Source: Rhizomys pruinosus
Lineage: Eukaryota > Chordata > Mammalia > Rodentia > Spalacidae
NCBI GenBank assembly: GCA_009823505.1
Contig: VZQC01001663.1
Span: 572,424 to 636,423 of the forward strand
Reading direction: 5' to 3'
DNA length: 64,000 nucleotides
In this document: positions 55,138 to 64,000 of the stretch, one piece after another
How positions within the stretch are numbered: position 1 is the stretch's first letter
Layout: each line of letters starts with the position of its first letter
Position numbers and translations under genes: made by a program
The notes under the pieces: model-generated
What the model was told of the DNA's origin: nothing
Database searches by the model: none
The model's input: the letters and a program-made list of their open reading frames with translations, nothing else

Positions 55138-55910
55138 CATCTATACAATGGAGTACTATTCAGCAGTAGAGAAAGATGACATTGGGGCTGGAGAGATGGC
55201 TCAGCGTTAAGAGCACTGAATGATCTTGCAGAGGACACAGGTTCGATTCCCAGCACCCACATGGCAGCTAAGAACCGTCTGTAATTCCAGTTCCAGGAGA
55301 ATCTGGCGCCCTCTTCTGACCTCCATGGCATTGCACCACATGGGTGCACAAACCTACATGCAGACAGTACATTCACACACATAAAAAATAATAAATTTTA
55401 AAAATTTTTAAAAGAAAGATGACATCATGAACTTTGCAGGTAAATAGATGGAACTCGAAGCCATTATGTTAAGTGAAGTAACACAGTCCCAGAAAAACAA
55501 ACTGCAAATGGTTTCCCTCATTTGTGGATGCTAACACCAAAACCCCAGATGAAAGGCAAGCTGAAGGACATTATTATTATATTTCTGTTTATCTGAAAGC
55601 AACTATGTTGTTATAATGTAAATCTCTTAACTGGCTCTAGAATGGACCCACCACTTATTTTCAGACTCTGTAATTACTGTATATGGGTGGAAAGTATGTA
55701 TTCATATTTCAGAGTAATATAAAATTAAAGAAGGAAAATGTGAATTCCTAAACAAACAAACAAACAAAAAAAGACTGAGAGAAAGATGTAGGACAGTTTT
55801 GGCAGAATGCATGATCTGAGGTGGGGTGGGGTAAGGGAGAGGGGAATATGTCTAAATTGAACTGAAAATGATGTCTGAAATACACATCAATAAAATCATT
55901 ATATTAAATA
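55138..55910 (+). mobile_element. L1 3' end with nested B2
   Basis: ATCTATACAATGGAGTACTA (ORF2 C-terminus) through the 3' UTR tail GACTGAGAGAAAGATGTAGG to ACACATCAATAAAATC. The B2 at 55183-55412 interrupts it. Confidence 0.88.
55183..55412 (+). mobile_element. B2 SINE with target duplication
   Basis: Short-form B2, TGGGGCTGGAGAGATGGCTC to TTTTTAAA. AGAAAGATGACAT flanks at 55170-55182 and 55413-55425. Confidence 0.95.
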
Positions 55911-56440
55911 AACAAACAAACAATACCAGGTACGGGTTACCTCTTTTCAAATTGCTAGTCAGTGGGATCCCATAGACCCCATAAGAACGAGAACCATTTC
56001 AAGCTATCATCATTGCTCTTAGTTAATTTCCAGAATTTCATGGTAGGTCTCTATTGCTGAAGACAGCAGATACATGAGGCATAGCAGATAGAGAAATCAA
56101 ATTTGCATGAGTCTAGAAACTTCATTCTTACTGACCAGCCTTCATATTGCTGCAATGATTTATGTACACTATTTTCAGAAAAAAGACAGTCTTCCTGGGA
56201 TGTGAGTTCCAGTAATGACTGGTCTGGCAAAATATGCCTAGTGCTGCAATAATGACACCAACATTATGAAAGAAACCAACCACTGTCTGATTAGATTTAA
56301 AGACCATACCACAAGATGGAACTCATCCCTGGTACTGTTAACTGGGCAAAATACCTGTGACTGGCTGGGTCATAGACCTTAGTAGAGAGCCTACTCCTAT
56401 TATCCTGTTAAATAGACATAATAAGTTGTTCCCTAAATTT
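55911..56440. other. Unique spacer
   Basis: No gene recognised; may include old L1 upstream of the next element. Confidence 0.35.
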
Positions 56441-57100
56441 TTATCTTTATATACATAGATCAGTGCATTTCTCAACACTCATCAGAGATTCTTTTTGTAA
56501 TAGATGGTGATGGTGAATAATACAGAGCCTAACAACTGGTCAACTAATAAAAGACTGCGGAATTCTTAGCTGTAAATAGAACATCTGTATCATGCAGCTT
56601 CCTCTAAGGTTCCAGGATCATTGTAGGAGTAGAAAGATTTTAATACTAAGGGGGAATGGATGGCATAGGGAAACTCTATTTGACAGACATGACAGTGCAG
56701 TGCACACATCATGACCATTGTATGTACAATGTACAAAATCTTACACAAAATCAACCCAGCCAGTATCCAAATATGAATGGAGTAGAGACTCATGAGGTCC
56801 TGATATTATCTGATGAGATATTTGCAATTGATGTCTGCTAGGAGAGGAAGAGTCACTTTTCTTCAGGGACTCATGTCCTGAAGCACTACCTATTTTGAGT
56901 AGATAAGCCTGCACCTGTACCCACAGGCAGCACTAATGGGCTCAGCAGGTACTAAGTTTGAAAAAGAAAATGACACATAACATGAAGTTGGAAGGAAAAA
57001 GTGTTCAGGGCAAAAAGATGATAGAGGGATGTGGAAAGGGTGAGAATTGGGTGTGGATTGGATCCAAACACATATGCATGTATGCATTTAATTAAAATAT
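56441..57100 (+). mobile_element. Old L1 (Lx-type) 3' UTR
   Basis: AACACTCATCAGAGATTCTT, TGGTGAATAATACAGAGCC, CAGGCAGCACTAATGGGCTC, GAATTGGGTGTGGATTGGATC. Same layout as 53990-54600. Confidence 0.6.
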
Positions 57101-57204
57101 TTAATTTATACATTTATATTCAGAGATGGGAACATAGTTTAGTAGTGAAGTATTTGCTGCACAACAAAAGAACCAGCATTCAATCCCCTAGAACCCACAA
57201 CTGG

Positions 57205-57655
57205 GCAGGGTGGCATGCTTATAATCCCATACTGGGGAGGCATGTTTATTTATATGTTTATTTTTAAATATTTTTAATAATTTTATTTATTTCCGTATGT
57301 GTATGAATGTCTGCATGCAAGTTTGTGCACCCATGTTGTGCAATGCCGCAGAGGTCAGAAGAGGGTGTCGGATTCCCCTAGAACTAGAGTTCTCCTGGAA
57401 TTGGAGTTTCAGACGGTTCTTGGCTGCCATGTGGGTGCTGGGGATTGAACCCGGGTCCTCTGTAAGAGCAGTCGGCGCTCTTAACCACTAGGCCATCTCT
57501 CCAGCCCATGGGGTGGCATGTTTATAATCCCAGTACTGGAGTGACATGTTTATAATCCCATACTGGGGTCACATGCTTATAATCCCATACTGGGGTGGCA
57601 TGCTTATAATCCCAGTACTAAGGTGACATGTTTATAATCCTGGTACTGGGGGACC
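57205..57655 (+). repeat. 27-28-bp tandem array from a B1/B4 core, split by a B2
   Basis: Units of the form GGCATGTTTATAATCCCAGT + ACTGGGGT: one at about 57211-57238 and five at 57513-57655 with period 27-28 bp. The B2 at 57250-57507 separates the first from the rest. Confidence 0.8.
57250..57507 (-). mobile_element. B2 SINE, long form
   Basis: Minus strand, T-rich tail at left; ACTAGAGTTCTCCTGGAATT gives the internal duplication. Head ends GCCATCTCTCCAGCCC. Confidence 0.93.
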
Positions 57656-57841
57656 AGAGACAGGTGAATCCTATGGGTACAAGAGAAATGGAGTCCCATG
57701 CAAGTGAGAGATCCTGTCTCAAAAGCCAAGGTGTACAACAACTGAGTAAGATGTGGGAGGTTAATCTCTGGCCTCTACACATGAGTCCACACAAGCATGA
57801 CCACAAGAATACCTACATAAACATGCATAACAGTATATCCC

Positions 57842-58078
57842 GGGGCTGGAGAGATGGTCTAGTGGTTAAGAGCACCGACCGCTCTTACAGAGGACCTGGG
57901 TTTGATCCCCAGTACACACATGGTGGCCGAGAACCATCTGAAACTCCAATTCCAGGAGAACTCCAGGTCCAGGGGAATCCGACATCCTCTTCTGACCTCC
58001 GCGGCATTGCACGACACGGGTGCACACTCCTGCATGCAGATAGTACATTCATACACATACAGAAATAAATTTTAAAAA
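57842..58078 (+). mobile_element. B2 SINE, long form, with target duplication
   Basis: GGGGCTGGAGAGATGGTCTA to AAATTTTAAAAA with internal duplication (CCAATTCCAGGAGAACTCCA). AGTATATCCC flanks at 57832-57841 and 58079-58088. Confidence 0.95.
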
Positions 58079-58088
58079 AGTATATCCC

Positions 58089-58410
58089 ACTATTCAGAGA
58101 CCGGCCAGGTTCAATGAAAATTATTCTCTGTACATTAACACACAGGAAATAGCAGATGTATGTGACCTTCTTCCTAATCCTATTTCACTGCTGATTTCTG
58201 ACCCTGCCTACAGTGGGGCAAAGGTTAGTGAGAGTTCTAAGGTCAAGGAAGGCTCCTTTTAAACGTTGACAATGTTTTTGTACAGATAGGGAGAGCCACT
58301 CTGGAGTTTTCAAGGAGAGATATGTTTCTTTTCTTCTTTTTTTTTTTTCTTTTGTTATTGTGTTTTCTGTTTTATTTTTTGTTTGTTTGTTTGTTTGTTT
58401 GTTTTTGTTT
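58089..58410. other. Spacer with T/GTTT-rich patch
   Basis: T run at 58338-58350 and (GTTT)n at 58380-58405. No gene. Confidence 0.6.
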
Positions 58411-58545
58411 CATTTAGTTTTGAGACAGGGTTTTCCTGTAGTCCAGCTGGCTGGAACTCGTGATTCAGATCAGGTTGGCCTCCAACTCACATAGATCCTC
58501 TTGTCTCTGCTTCTGGAGTCCTGGTATTGAAGGTTGAGAAATGAG
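58411..58545 (-). mobile_element. Old B1 SINE
   Basis: TTTTGAGACAGGGTTTTCCT, GATCAGGTTGGCCTCCAACTC-type core and CTGGTATTGAAGG. Diverged. Confidence 0.75.
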
Positions 58546-58614
58546 TTCCTTGAACAACACATAGAAGAAACTTTTCATATTAGTAAGTGATGTCCACCTT
58601 TAAATAACTGCTTC

Positions 58615-59045
58615 TCGGGCTAGCAAGATGGTTCAGCGAATATAGTGATTGTCATGAAAGCCTGACAACCTGAGTTCAAATCCCCAGACTAGATAAAAAC
58701 ATGAACATGAAGAATATGTCTGTGATGACAGGGTTCTTCCTCAGAGGTGAGAGGCAGCGACAAGAGAATCTTTGGAAACCTGCAGGACAGCTAGCCTGGA
58801 ATAGTCAGATAGCCAGAGGGACTCCATCTCAAACAAGGTGGCGGGGAGGGACCAGCAGTTGATGGTGTCCCCTGACCTCCCTAAGTTTGTCATGGCTTAT
58901 ATGCACCAGACTCACCTATAAGAAGACAGACATACAAATACACTAACACACAGTCACAGAGACAGACACACACACACATACTGTACTCACACAAAAGAAG
59001 ACACACATAGACAGAAACACACACACAAACACATACATACACTCA
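58615..59045 (+). mobile_element. B4 SINE with CA-rich tail
   Basis: GGGCTAGCAAGATGGTTCAG head, B1-like middle (GGACAGCTAGCCTGGAATAG, GACTCCATCTCAAAC), CCCCTGACCTCCCTAAG and a CACA/ACAT tail at 58925-59045. The minus frame 58943-59365 starts in that tail. Confidence 0.75.
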
Positions 59046-59849
59046 AAGAAATAAAAGATAAATTGATGTTGGGAAGAAAGCACACATTGGTTATCGATTG
59101 TAGACTGTAAGGTGACCAGTAGAACCAAGAGTGCAAAGTTCCCTTCAAAGAACACCCAGTGAGAAGGGCAGATTTGCCTGTGGGCCCAATGGTTTCCTAT
59201 CATGGCATTTATTTCCAGTGACATTGGAAGCTCATGTAAAATAGCAAGGTCTGTTCCCCAAGTCCTCTTTCTTACATGCTGTTTAGAAGCAAAAGCAGAG
59301 CTGGTTTTCAAGAACAGTTTCTTCATCAAGTTTGCCAGCTGTATAACAGGAGCCCAAATCACCAAATGGCCCGTTAATGAAAGCTACAATGTGTATGGAA
59401 GTCTCAGACTGAGAACTTTGAAGCTTGCCTCTGTATGCCAATTTCAAGTTCAGTCCAGAGTCCTGAGATTTTAACCCTCAGAAGTGTTAACTGCCATTAT
59501 TTTGCCAAAAATGGCTTCCTCCAAAAATATTTTTGTATGTTTGCCAGTTGCAGACTGTAATCTAAAATTTAATTAGGGTTTCTAAATCTTTCTTGAATCT
59601 CTAATAATCTTGCAGCTTTGAAGACAACAGAGGCTTGTGAGTTCTGCTCATCTTACTACAGGGACTAGAGGGAAAAAAATCAGGCCTTTTTTTTCTTATC
59701 CCAGGCAACCCTCTCTCCCTCACAATAAAGGAAACACATTCTGTATTTACAATTCTACATCTATACTACCTTTTGTGGAGTTATCCAATTCTTATTAGTC
59801 AGAGACTCTAAGTCCATTTAAAACCTATAATTTCAGTCACTATTTCTTT
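59046..59849. other. Unique spacer
   Basis: Repeat-free; a 90-residue frame 59202-59474 shows no domain. No gene called. Confidence 0.4.
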
Positions 59850-60210
59850 CTTTATGTGTGTGCATTGTGGGGTGGGGAGGATGGGGAGTGGTGCATGGGG
59901 GTTGTGCATTTGTGGAACCCAGGGTACAACGTCAGCTGTGGTTCCTCAGGTGCTTACCTTTGTTTGGGGATGTTATCTACTTATTTGGGTTGGTTCAGCC
60001 TTTTTGAAACTGGCTCCCTCTTTGACTTGGAACTCTCCAGGTAGGATAACCTGGCAGGTCAAAGAACTCCTGTGTCTACCTTCCCAGCATAAGGATTTCA
60101 AATGCTCATCAGTATTCCTAGAATTTTTATGCAGTTTCTGCGGATGGAATTCAGGTCCTCATCATTGCCGTGCAAGCACTTTACACACTGAGCCGCCTCC
60201 TAAGCCTTGT
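59850..60210 (-). mobile_element. B4-like SINE
   Basis: Ends GAATTCAGGTCCTCATCATT and TTTACACACTGAGCCGCCTC, the reverse of an ID-like head, preceded by degenerate B1-like sequence. Confidence 0.55.
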
Positions 60211-60700
60211 GCTTTATGTTTTATGTATGTTGGTAGAAAGCACTCTAATTTCTTCTGAGGACTGTATAATATTCCACTCACAATTATGCATGGCCTGTTA
60301 TTCCTTATTCATTTTAGCGCATGTCTGATCATTCTACCTTATTTTCATAAATAATAAGGAACAGAATTGCCCTTGTTCATGCCTCATGTTCATATGTGAC
60401 AGTTTTATTCAAAGCATATTTATTTTTGATGTATATTATAAAACTGTTCATGTTTAGGATTGCCTTGCTAAATTGCTCTCTGAAGTGGTTGTATAAATTT
60501 ATTCTTCCAATTACAGTGAATAAGAGTCCTCATTTTTTCATGCTTTTTTTTTCCTGCCAACACCTGCTCTTTTCTTTTGTATATCTGTTTGCTCAATGTT
60601 TTCCTCAGACTTTCACAGCTAAGCTACTAGTAGCAACCCCAGGGTCACAGTGGTATGTTTCAAAACTCCACTAGCATCCTATTTACATGTGAGCAGTTCT
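60211..60700 (-). mobile_element. Ancient L1 fragment
   Basis: GACTGTATAATATTCCACTC and CCTTATTCATTTTAGCGC resemble the antisense of the ORF2 C-terminus. Diverged. Confidence 0.45.
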
Positions 60701-60893
60701 TTAACACTTTGGTGAGTGGATCAAGAAAGATATGTGTACTAAATACTCCAATCTAATGCATCTTCCATAATCAAAATGGCACAAATGAAACCTTTTGTGG
60801 ACTTTACTATATTCAAGTTAGAGAATAATTTTAGTTCAATAATAACAATAAAAGTATTAAATCATTATTTATGATAATACACTAGACTCTTTT

Positions 60894-61044
60894 TTTTTTT
60901 TTTGTCTTTTCCAGACAGGGTCTCCCTGTAGCTCCAGCTGTCCTGGAACTCACTCTGTAGACCAGGCTGGCCTTGAACTCACAAAGATCCGCCTGCCTCT
61001 GCCTCCCAAGTGCTAGGATTAAAGGCGTGTGCCACCACGCCGGC
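60894..61044 (-). mobile_element. B1 SINE with target duplication
   Basis: GACAGGGTCTCCCTGTAGC to CCACCACGCCGGC, CpGs well kept. ACTAGACTCTTTT (60881-60893) and ACTAGGCTCTTTA (61045-61057) flank it. Confidence 0.93.
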
Positions 61045-61107
61045 ACTAGGCTCTTTATGAACTTCAAACAATACAATACAATCCCTCTCTTGTTTGGATA
61101 GAAGGTT

Positions 61108-61440
61108 TATATTGATTGCCAATTTGACAGGATCTAGAATCATGTTGGAGACAAATCTGTATGCCTGTCTGTGACAGATTATCCAGATTAAGTTAATTGG
61201 GCTGGGAAGCCTTACTTCTTGTGTGACACTATTCCCTGGGCTCGGGTCCCAAGCTGCCTAGAAGGAGAAAGTACACTGAGCACCAGCATTCGTTTGTCTG
61301 TCTGTCTGTCTCCTCCCCACAGATATGGTATGGCTAGCTGCATCACATTCCTGCAACCGTGATGGATTCCGCCCTTGAACTCATAGCCAAAATGAACACT
61401 TCTTCCCTTAACTTGCTTGTTGTCAGGTGTTATATTCAGA
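61108..61440 (+). mobile_element. ERVL-type LTR-like repeat
   Basis: ATTGATTGCCAATTTGACAG start, TATTCCCTGGGCTCGGGTCC, (TCTG)n at about 61294-61312, GCAACCGTGATGGATTCC. Same family as 40549-41150. Confidence 0.5.
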
Positions 61441-61542
61441 ACCTGGAGAGGTGACTGAGATTAGAACCACATACACAACATTTGTCAGCACTGTTATACT
61501 AGAAACAATGTATTAAGACAAAAAAAAAAAAAAAAAAAAAAA

Positions 61543-61690
61543 GATGGGCATGGTGCTGCATGCCTTTAATCCTAGCACTTGGGAGGCAGAGGCAGGTGGA
61601 TCTCTGTGAGTTCAAGGCCCGTCTGGTCTACAAAGTGAGCTCCAGGCCAGCTGGGACTAAAGGCAGACCCCTTCTCAGACAAAAAAAGTA
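61543..61690 (+). mobile_element. B1 SINE preceded by an A-run
   Basis: GATGGGCATGGTGCTGCATG to CCCCTTCTCAGAC with AAAAAAAG tail. A 24-base A-run directly precedes it, so it may have inserted into an older A-tail. Confidence 0.9.
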
Positions 61691-62224
61691 CTTATAATCC
61701 TGCCTAATCTCTTGATTTACAATTTATGACTGTCTTTTCGACACAGTAATAAAATGTCCTGATCCAGGTACACAAAGCCTTTTTACCTTGAGCTCTTTTT
61801 AAAACGTTAAAACCATACTGTATTTTATGGATAGCAACACAATCTACACCGTATATAATACTATTATAAAATGAGATTTAATAGTTCAAACAGAAGCAAA
61901 AAGGGAACATATTTCAGCTTATAAAATACCCCCAACAAAAATTTTTAAAAGAACTTTTTCTAAGTGATTTTTTCCAGACTTCTTTTACCTGATTGTTTTT
62001 CAACCTGAGACCCTGAAGGATAGCCTCCTGCAAAGCATCTTGTCCTCTTGCATGAAGAACAGCTTATGTGACTGAGACTCCCTTCCAACTCACTCATTTA
62101 CGTTAATGTCTTAATATCTTCCTGAATTCTTTATGTTATTTGAGCACCTTCCTTTCTGCTACTCAATCTGGTAAACATTCAGCTCACAGTGGCTGAATGC
62201 CCCACCTACCTTCACAGTGCCATC
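61691..62224. other. Unique spacer
   Basis: No gene or repeat recognised. Confidence 0.35.
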
Positions 62225-62570
62225 TGTATTAGTCAATTTTCTCATTTCTATAACTAAATACCTGGCAAAGAATTAAGGGAGGAAGAACTTATTATGGCTC
62301 ATAGCTTGAAGGGTTAACATTCATCATGGTAGGAAAGGCACGGTGGCAAGAGCCTGAAACTGGCTGGTCCCATTATATTAGCAATCAGGAAGCAGAGAAC
62401 ATACAGAATATGGGTCACGGGTATAAGCCCTCAAGGCCTTCCTCCAATGACCCACTTGGTTCAGTGAGGCTCCAACTCCTAAAGGTTCTACAACTTCTAA
62501 AGCAGCACCTCCTGATATGGAGGGGGAAAGTCTTCCAATACATGTGCCTGTAGGGGACATTTCATGTACA
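62225..62570 (-). mobile_element. Old MaLR-like solo LTR
   Basis: TGTATTAGTCAATTTTCTC at left and GTAGGGGACATTTCA near the right match reverse MaLR LTRs, with GGCACGGTGGCAAGAGCC inside. Target duplication not resolved. Confidence 0.6.
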
Positions 62571-62744
62571 AATCACAAGAATGTCCAAGAAAGAACTTTT
62601 CAGTCTGGTTCTTTTTGATTGTGAGCCTGAGCCTTTCAACAGCTGTGCCAGGTCTTAGACCACCAAATATTACTATTTGTATATTACATTAAATTTTCTT
62701 AAACAAAGGACAAATCAGAAATCACTGTAGCAATTTTAACTGGC

Positions 62745-63130
62745 TTTTGATATACTTTATATATCAAAATTTTGATATATTTTGATACATTTTGAGAATT
62801 TCATATAGGATCATATCTCTCAGTTTCCCCCTCCCACCTCTCCCTGCATTACAGCAACATTTTTACCTACCAATTTCATGTTTACCATGAAGTCTTCTTA
62901 GTGCTACCTATATGTACAGGTGGGTGCAACCTTCTGGACCTGAGCAACTTACCAATGGCCATGGCCCAAAAGAAGAAAAACTCTCCCTCCCCAACAGCTA
63001 TCAACTTCCTGTAACTCTCAGTTACAGTTAAGTGGGACCTTCTGAAACCTTCCCTGCCCTTACCGAAATTTGGCTGGCTTGATCTTATGCTTTATGTCCA
63101 TAAGAAAACCTATCCATCACCATCCCCTCT
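62745..63130 (-). mobile_element. Old L1 (Lx-type) 3'-UTR remnant
   Basis: CAGTTTCCCCCTCCCACCTC, TTTACCATGAAGTCTTCTTA, CCCCAACAGCTATCAACTTCC: antisense of an old L1 3' UTR. Related to 3110-3440. Confidence 0.5.
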
Positions 63131-63689
63131 AATATGATGGATCATGAATGGAGCTAAATAAGTCATAAAGATAACGGGGTTTTCTTCATCTATTAAGTAG
63201 TGTTAGATTGTAATGGAACGTTTAAGAAAATATATGTGACATTCAAATGAACACCAAATGACTTCATTTCACACTAGTCAATATTAAATTAACTCAATAT
63301 TAAATAAAAATGTTAAATATTCCTGAAATAAGCAATAAAAGAAAATTACACTATAATCTCACCAACACATCACAGTTAGAAATTTGTTATTAAAGAAAAG
63401 ATTAAGGCAAATATTGTAAAACTGATTTAAAGTCAATTATTTTTAAAAGAATTAGAGGAAAATGCAATCACACCAGTAGTTTCATTATGTGTTTTAAATT
63501 AATGAACAAAGAGAATACACTAAAATGTAGGCAGGCATAAACAAACTGTTTTGTATATAGCACAATGCATATTAAGGGTTATCTAACCAGAACACTTAAT
63601 GCTAAACTTGTTGATTCTATGAATGGTAAGTTTTAGAATCATGTGTTAAAATAAAAGAGTTGAAATATCTGAATGGAACTTGTACCTAG
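63131..63689. other. Unique AT-rich spacer
   Basis: No gene or repeat recognised. Confidence 0.35.
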
Positions 63690-63701
63690 TTTAAGTCTGA
63701 A

Positions 63702-63850
63702 CTTCTTTCTTTGGTCTTTTTGAGACAGGGTCTGTAGCCCCAGCTGGCCTGGAATTCACTCTGTGAGACCAGGGTAGCCTTGAACTCACAAAGATCCTCC
63801 TGCCTCTGCTTCTGAGTGCTGGGATTAAAGGCATGCACCACCACACCCAG
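63702..63850 (-). mobile_element. B1 SINE with target duplication
   Basis: TTTGGTCTTTTTGAGACAGG to CACCACACCCAG. TTTAAGTCTGAA at 63690-63701 and 63851-63862 flanks it. Short internal deletion after GGGTCTG. Confidence 0.93.
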
Positions 63851-64000
63851 TTTAAGTCTGAATTTTTAAGATACATATGTGATTACTAATCTGAATCATT
63901 TAAATCAATATTTAAATAGTATTAAAATGCAGGCTTGTTGAAAAATGTTTCTTTGGCTTTCACATTCATTCCCATTATTTATGTACTTTGATTCAAGTTA

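Noticed and set aside
57239..57525. GGCATGTTTAT as target duplication of the B2 at 57250
   Set aside because: The right copy is not adjacent to the SINE edge and the motif is a unit of the tandem array, so it proves nothing.
59202..59474. 90-residue frame in repeat-free sequence
   Set aside because: No domain or exon signals; overlaps a long antisense frame that starts in a CA-rich tail.
1..64000. CRISPR array or bacterial operon
   Set aside because: Tandem repeats here are microsatellites or SINE-derived, without regular unique spacers, and the sequence is plainly mammalian.

Overview
This window is rodent nuclear DNA, most likely from a muroid or cricetid rodent. The evidence is dense B1, B2, B3 and B4 SINEs, several generations of L1 LINEs, ERVL and MaLR LTR elements, and many long CA, TA, GT, TC and GATA microsatellites. 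Most B2 copies share a 3' half (a GCATTGCACGACACGGGTGC-type block) that does not look like the standard mouse B2 consensus as I remember it, so a cricetid is more likely than Mus. The species cannot be fixed from sequence alone. I see no convincing exon of a cellular gene, no tRNA or rRNA gene outside the tRNA-derived SINE heads, and no CRISPR array. The window reads as an intergenic stretch rich in nested retrotransposons.

Layout. 1-10000 is mostly unique AT-rich DNA with scattered SINEs, an unclassified repeat (847-1110), L1 3' ends and a long CA/TA array (8020-8562). 10027-13845 is an old MaLR element with both LTRs, split by an L1 that itself carries a B1. 16438-21797 is the centrepiece, an ERV-L class endogenous retrovirus. 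It has a 3' gag fragment, an uninterrupted pol frame of about 1180 codons (protease, reverse transcriptase, RNase H, integrase, dUTPase), no env and one 3' LTR. Its 5' end has been replaced by an inverted 194-bp copy of its own gag-pol junction. 21800-26000 is SINE-rich spacer. 26000-37550 is a pile-up of L1s: an ancient copy, a twin-primed copy, a nearly full-length 3'-truncated copy and an inverted copy. The nearly full-length L1 carries a solo LTR and a complete young MaLR element with 5-bp target duplications. 41430-46780 is a second L1 complex, with two B2s at one reused target site, one of them a B2/L1 chimera. 47000-64000 returns to spacer with old L1, SINEs, microsatellites and LTR-like repeats.

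How parts act together. The pol frame of the ERV-L has the catalytic residues expected of each enzyme. Gag and Pol are in one frame, split by a single UGA that lies in a short perfect hairpin, which suggests termination readthrough. L1 supplies the machinery that explains the A-tails and target-site duplications of the B1 and B2 insertions. The MaLR elements have no enzyme genes and are presumed to depend on ERV-L-type enzymes. All positions were read by eye; boundaries of old repeats are approximate to tens of bases.
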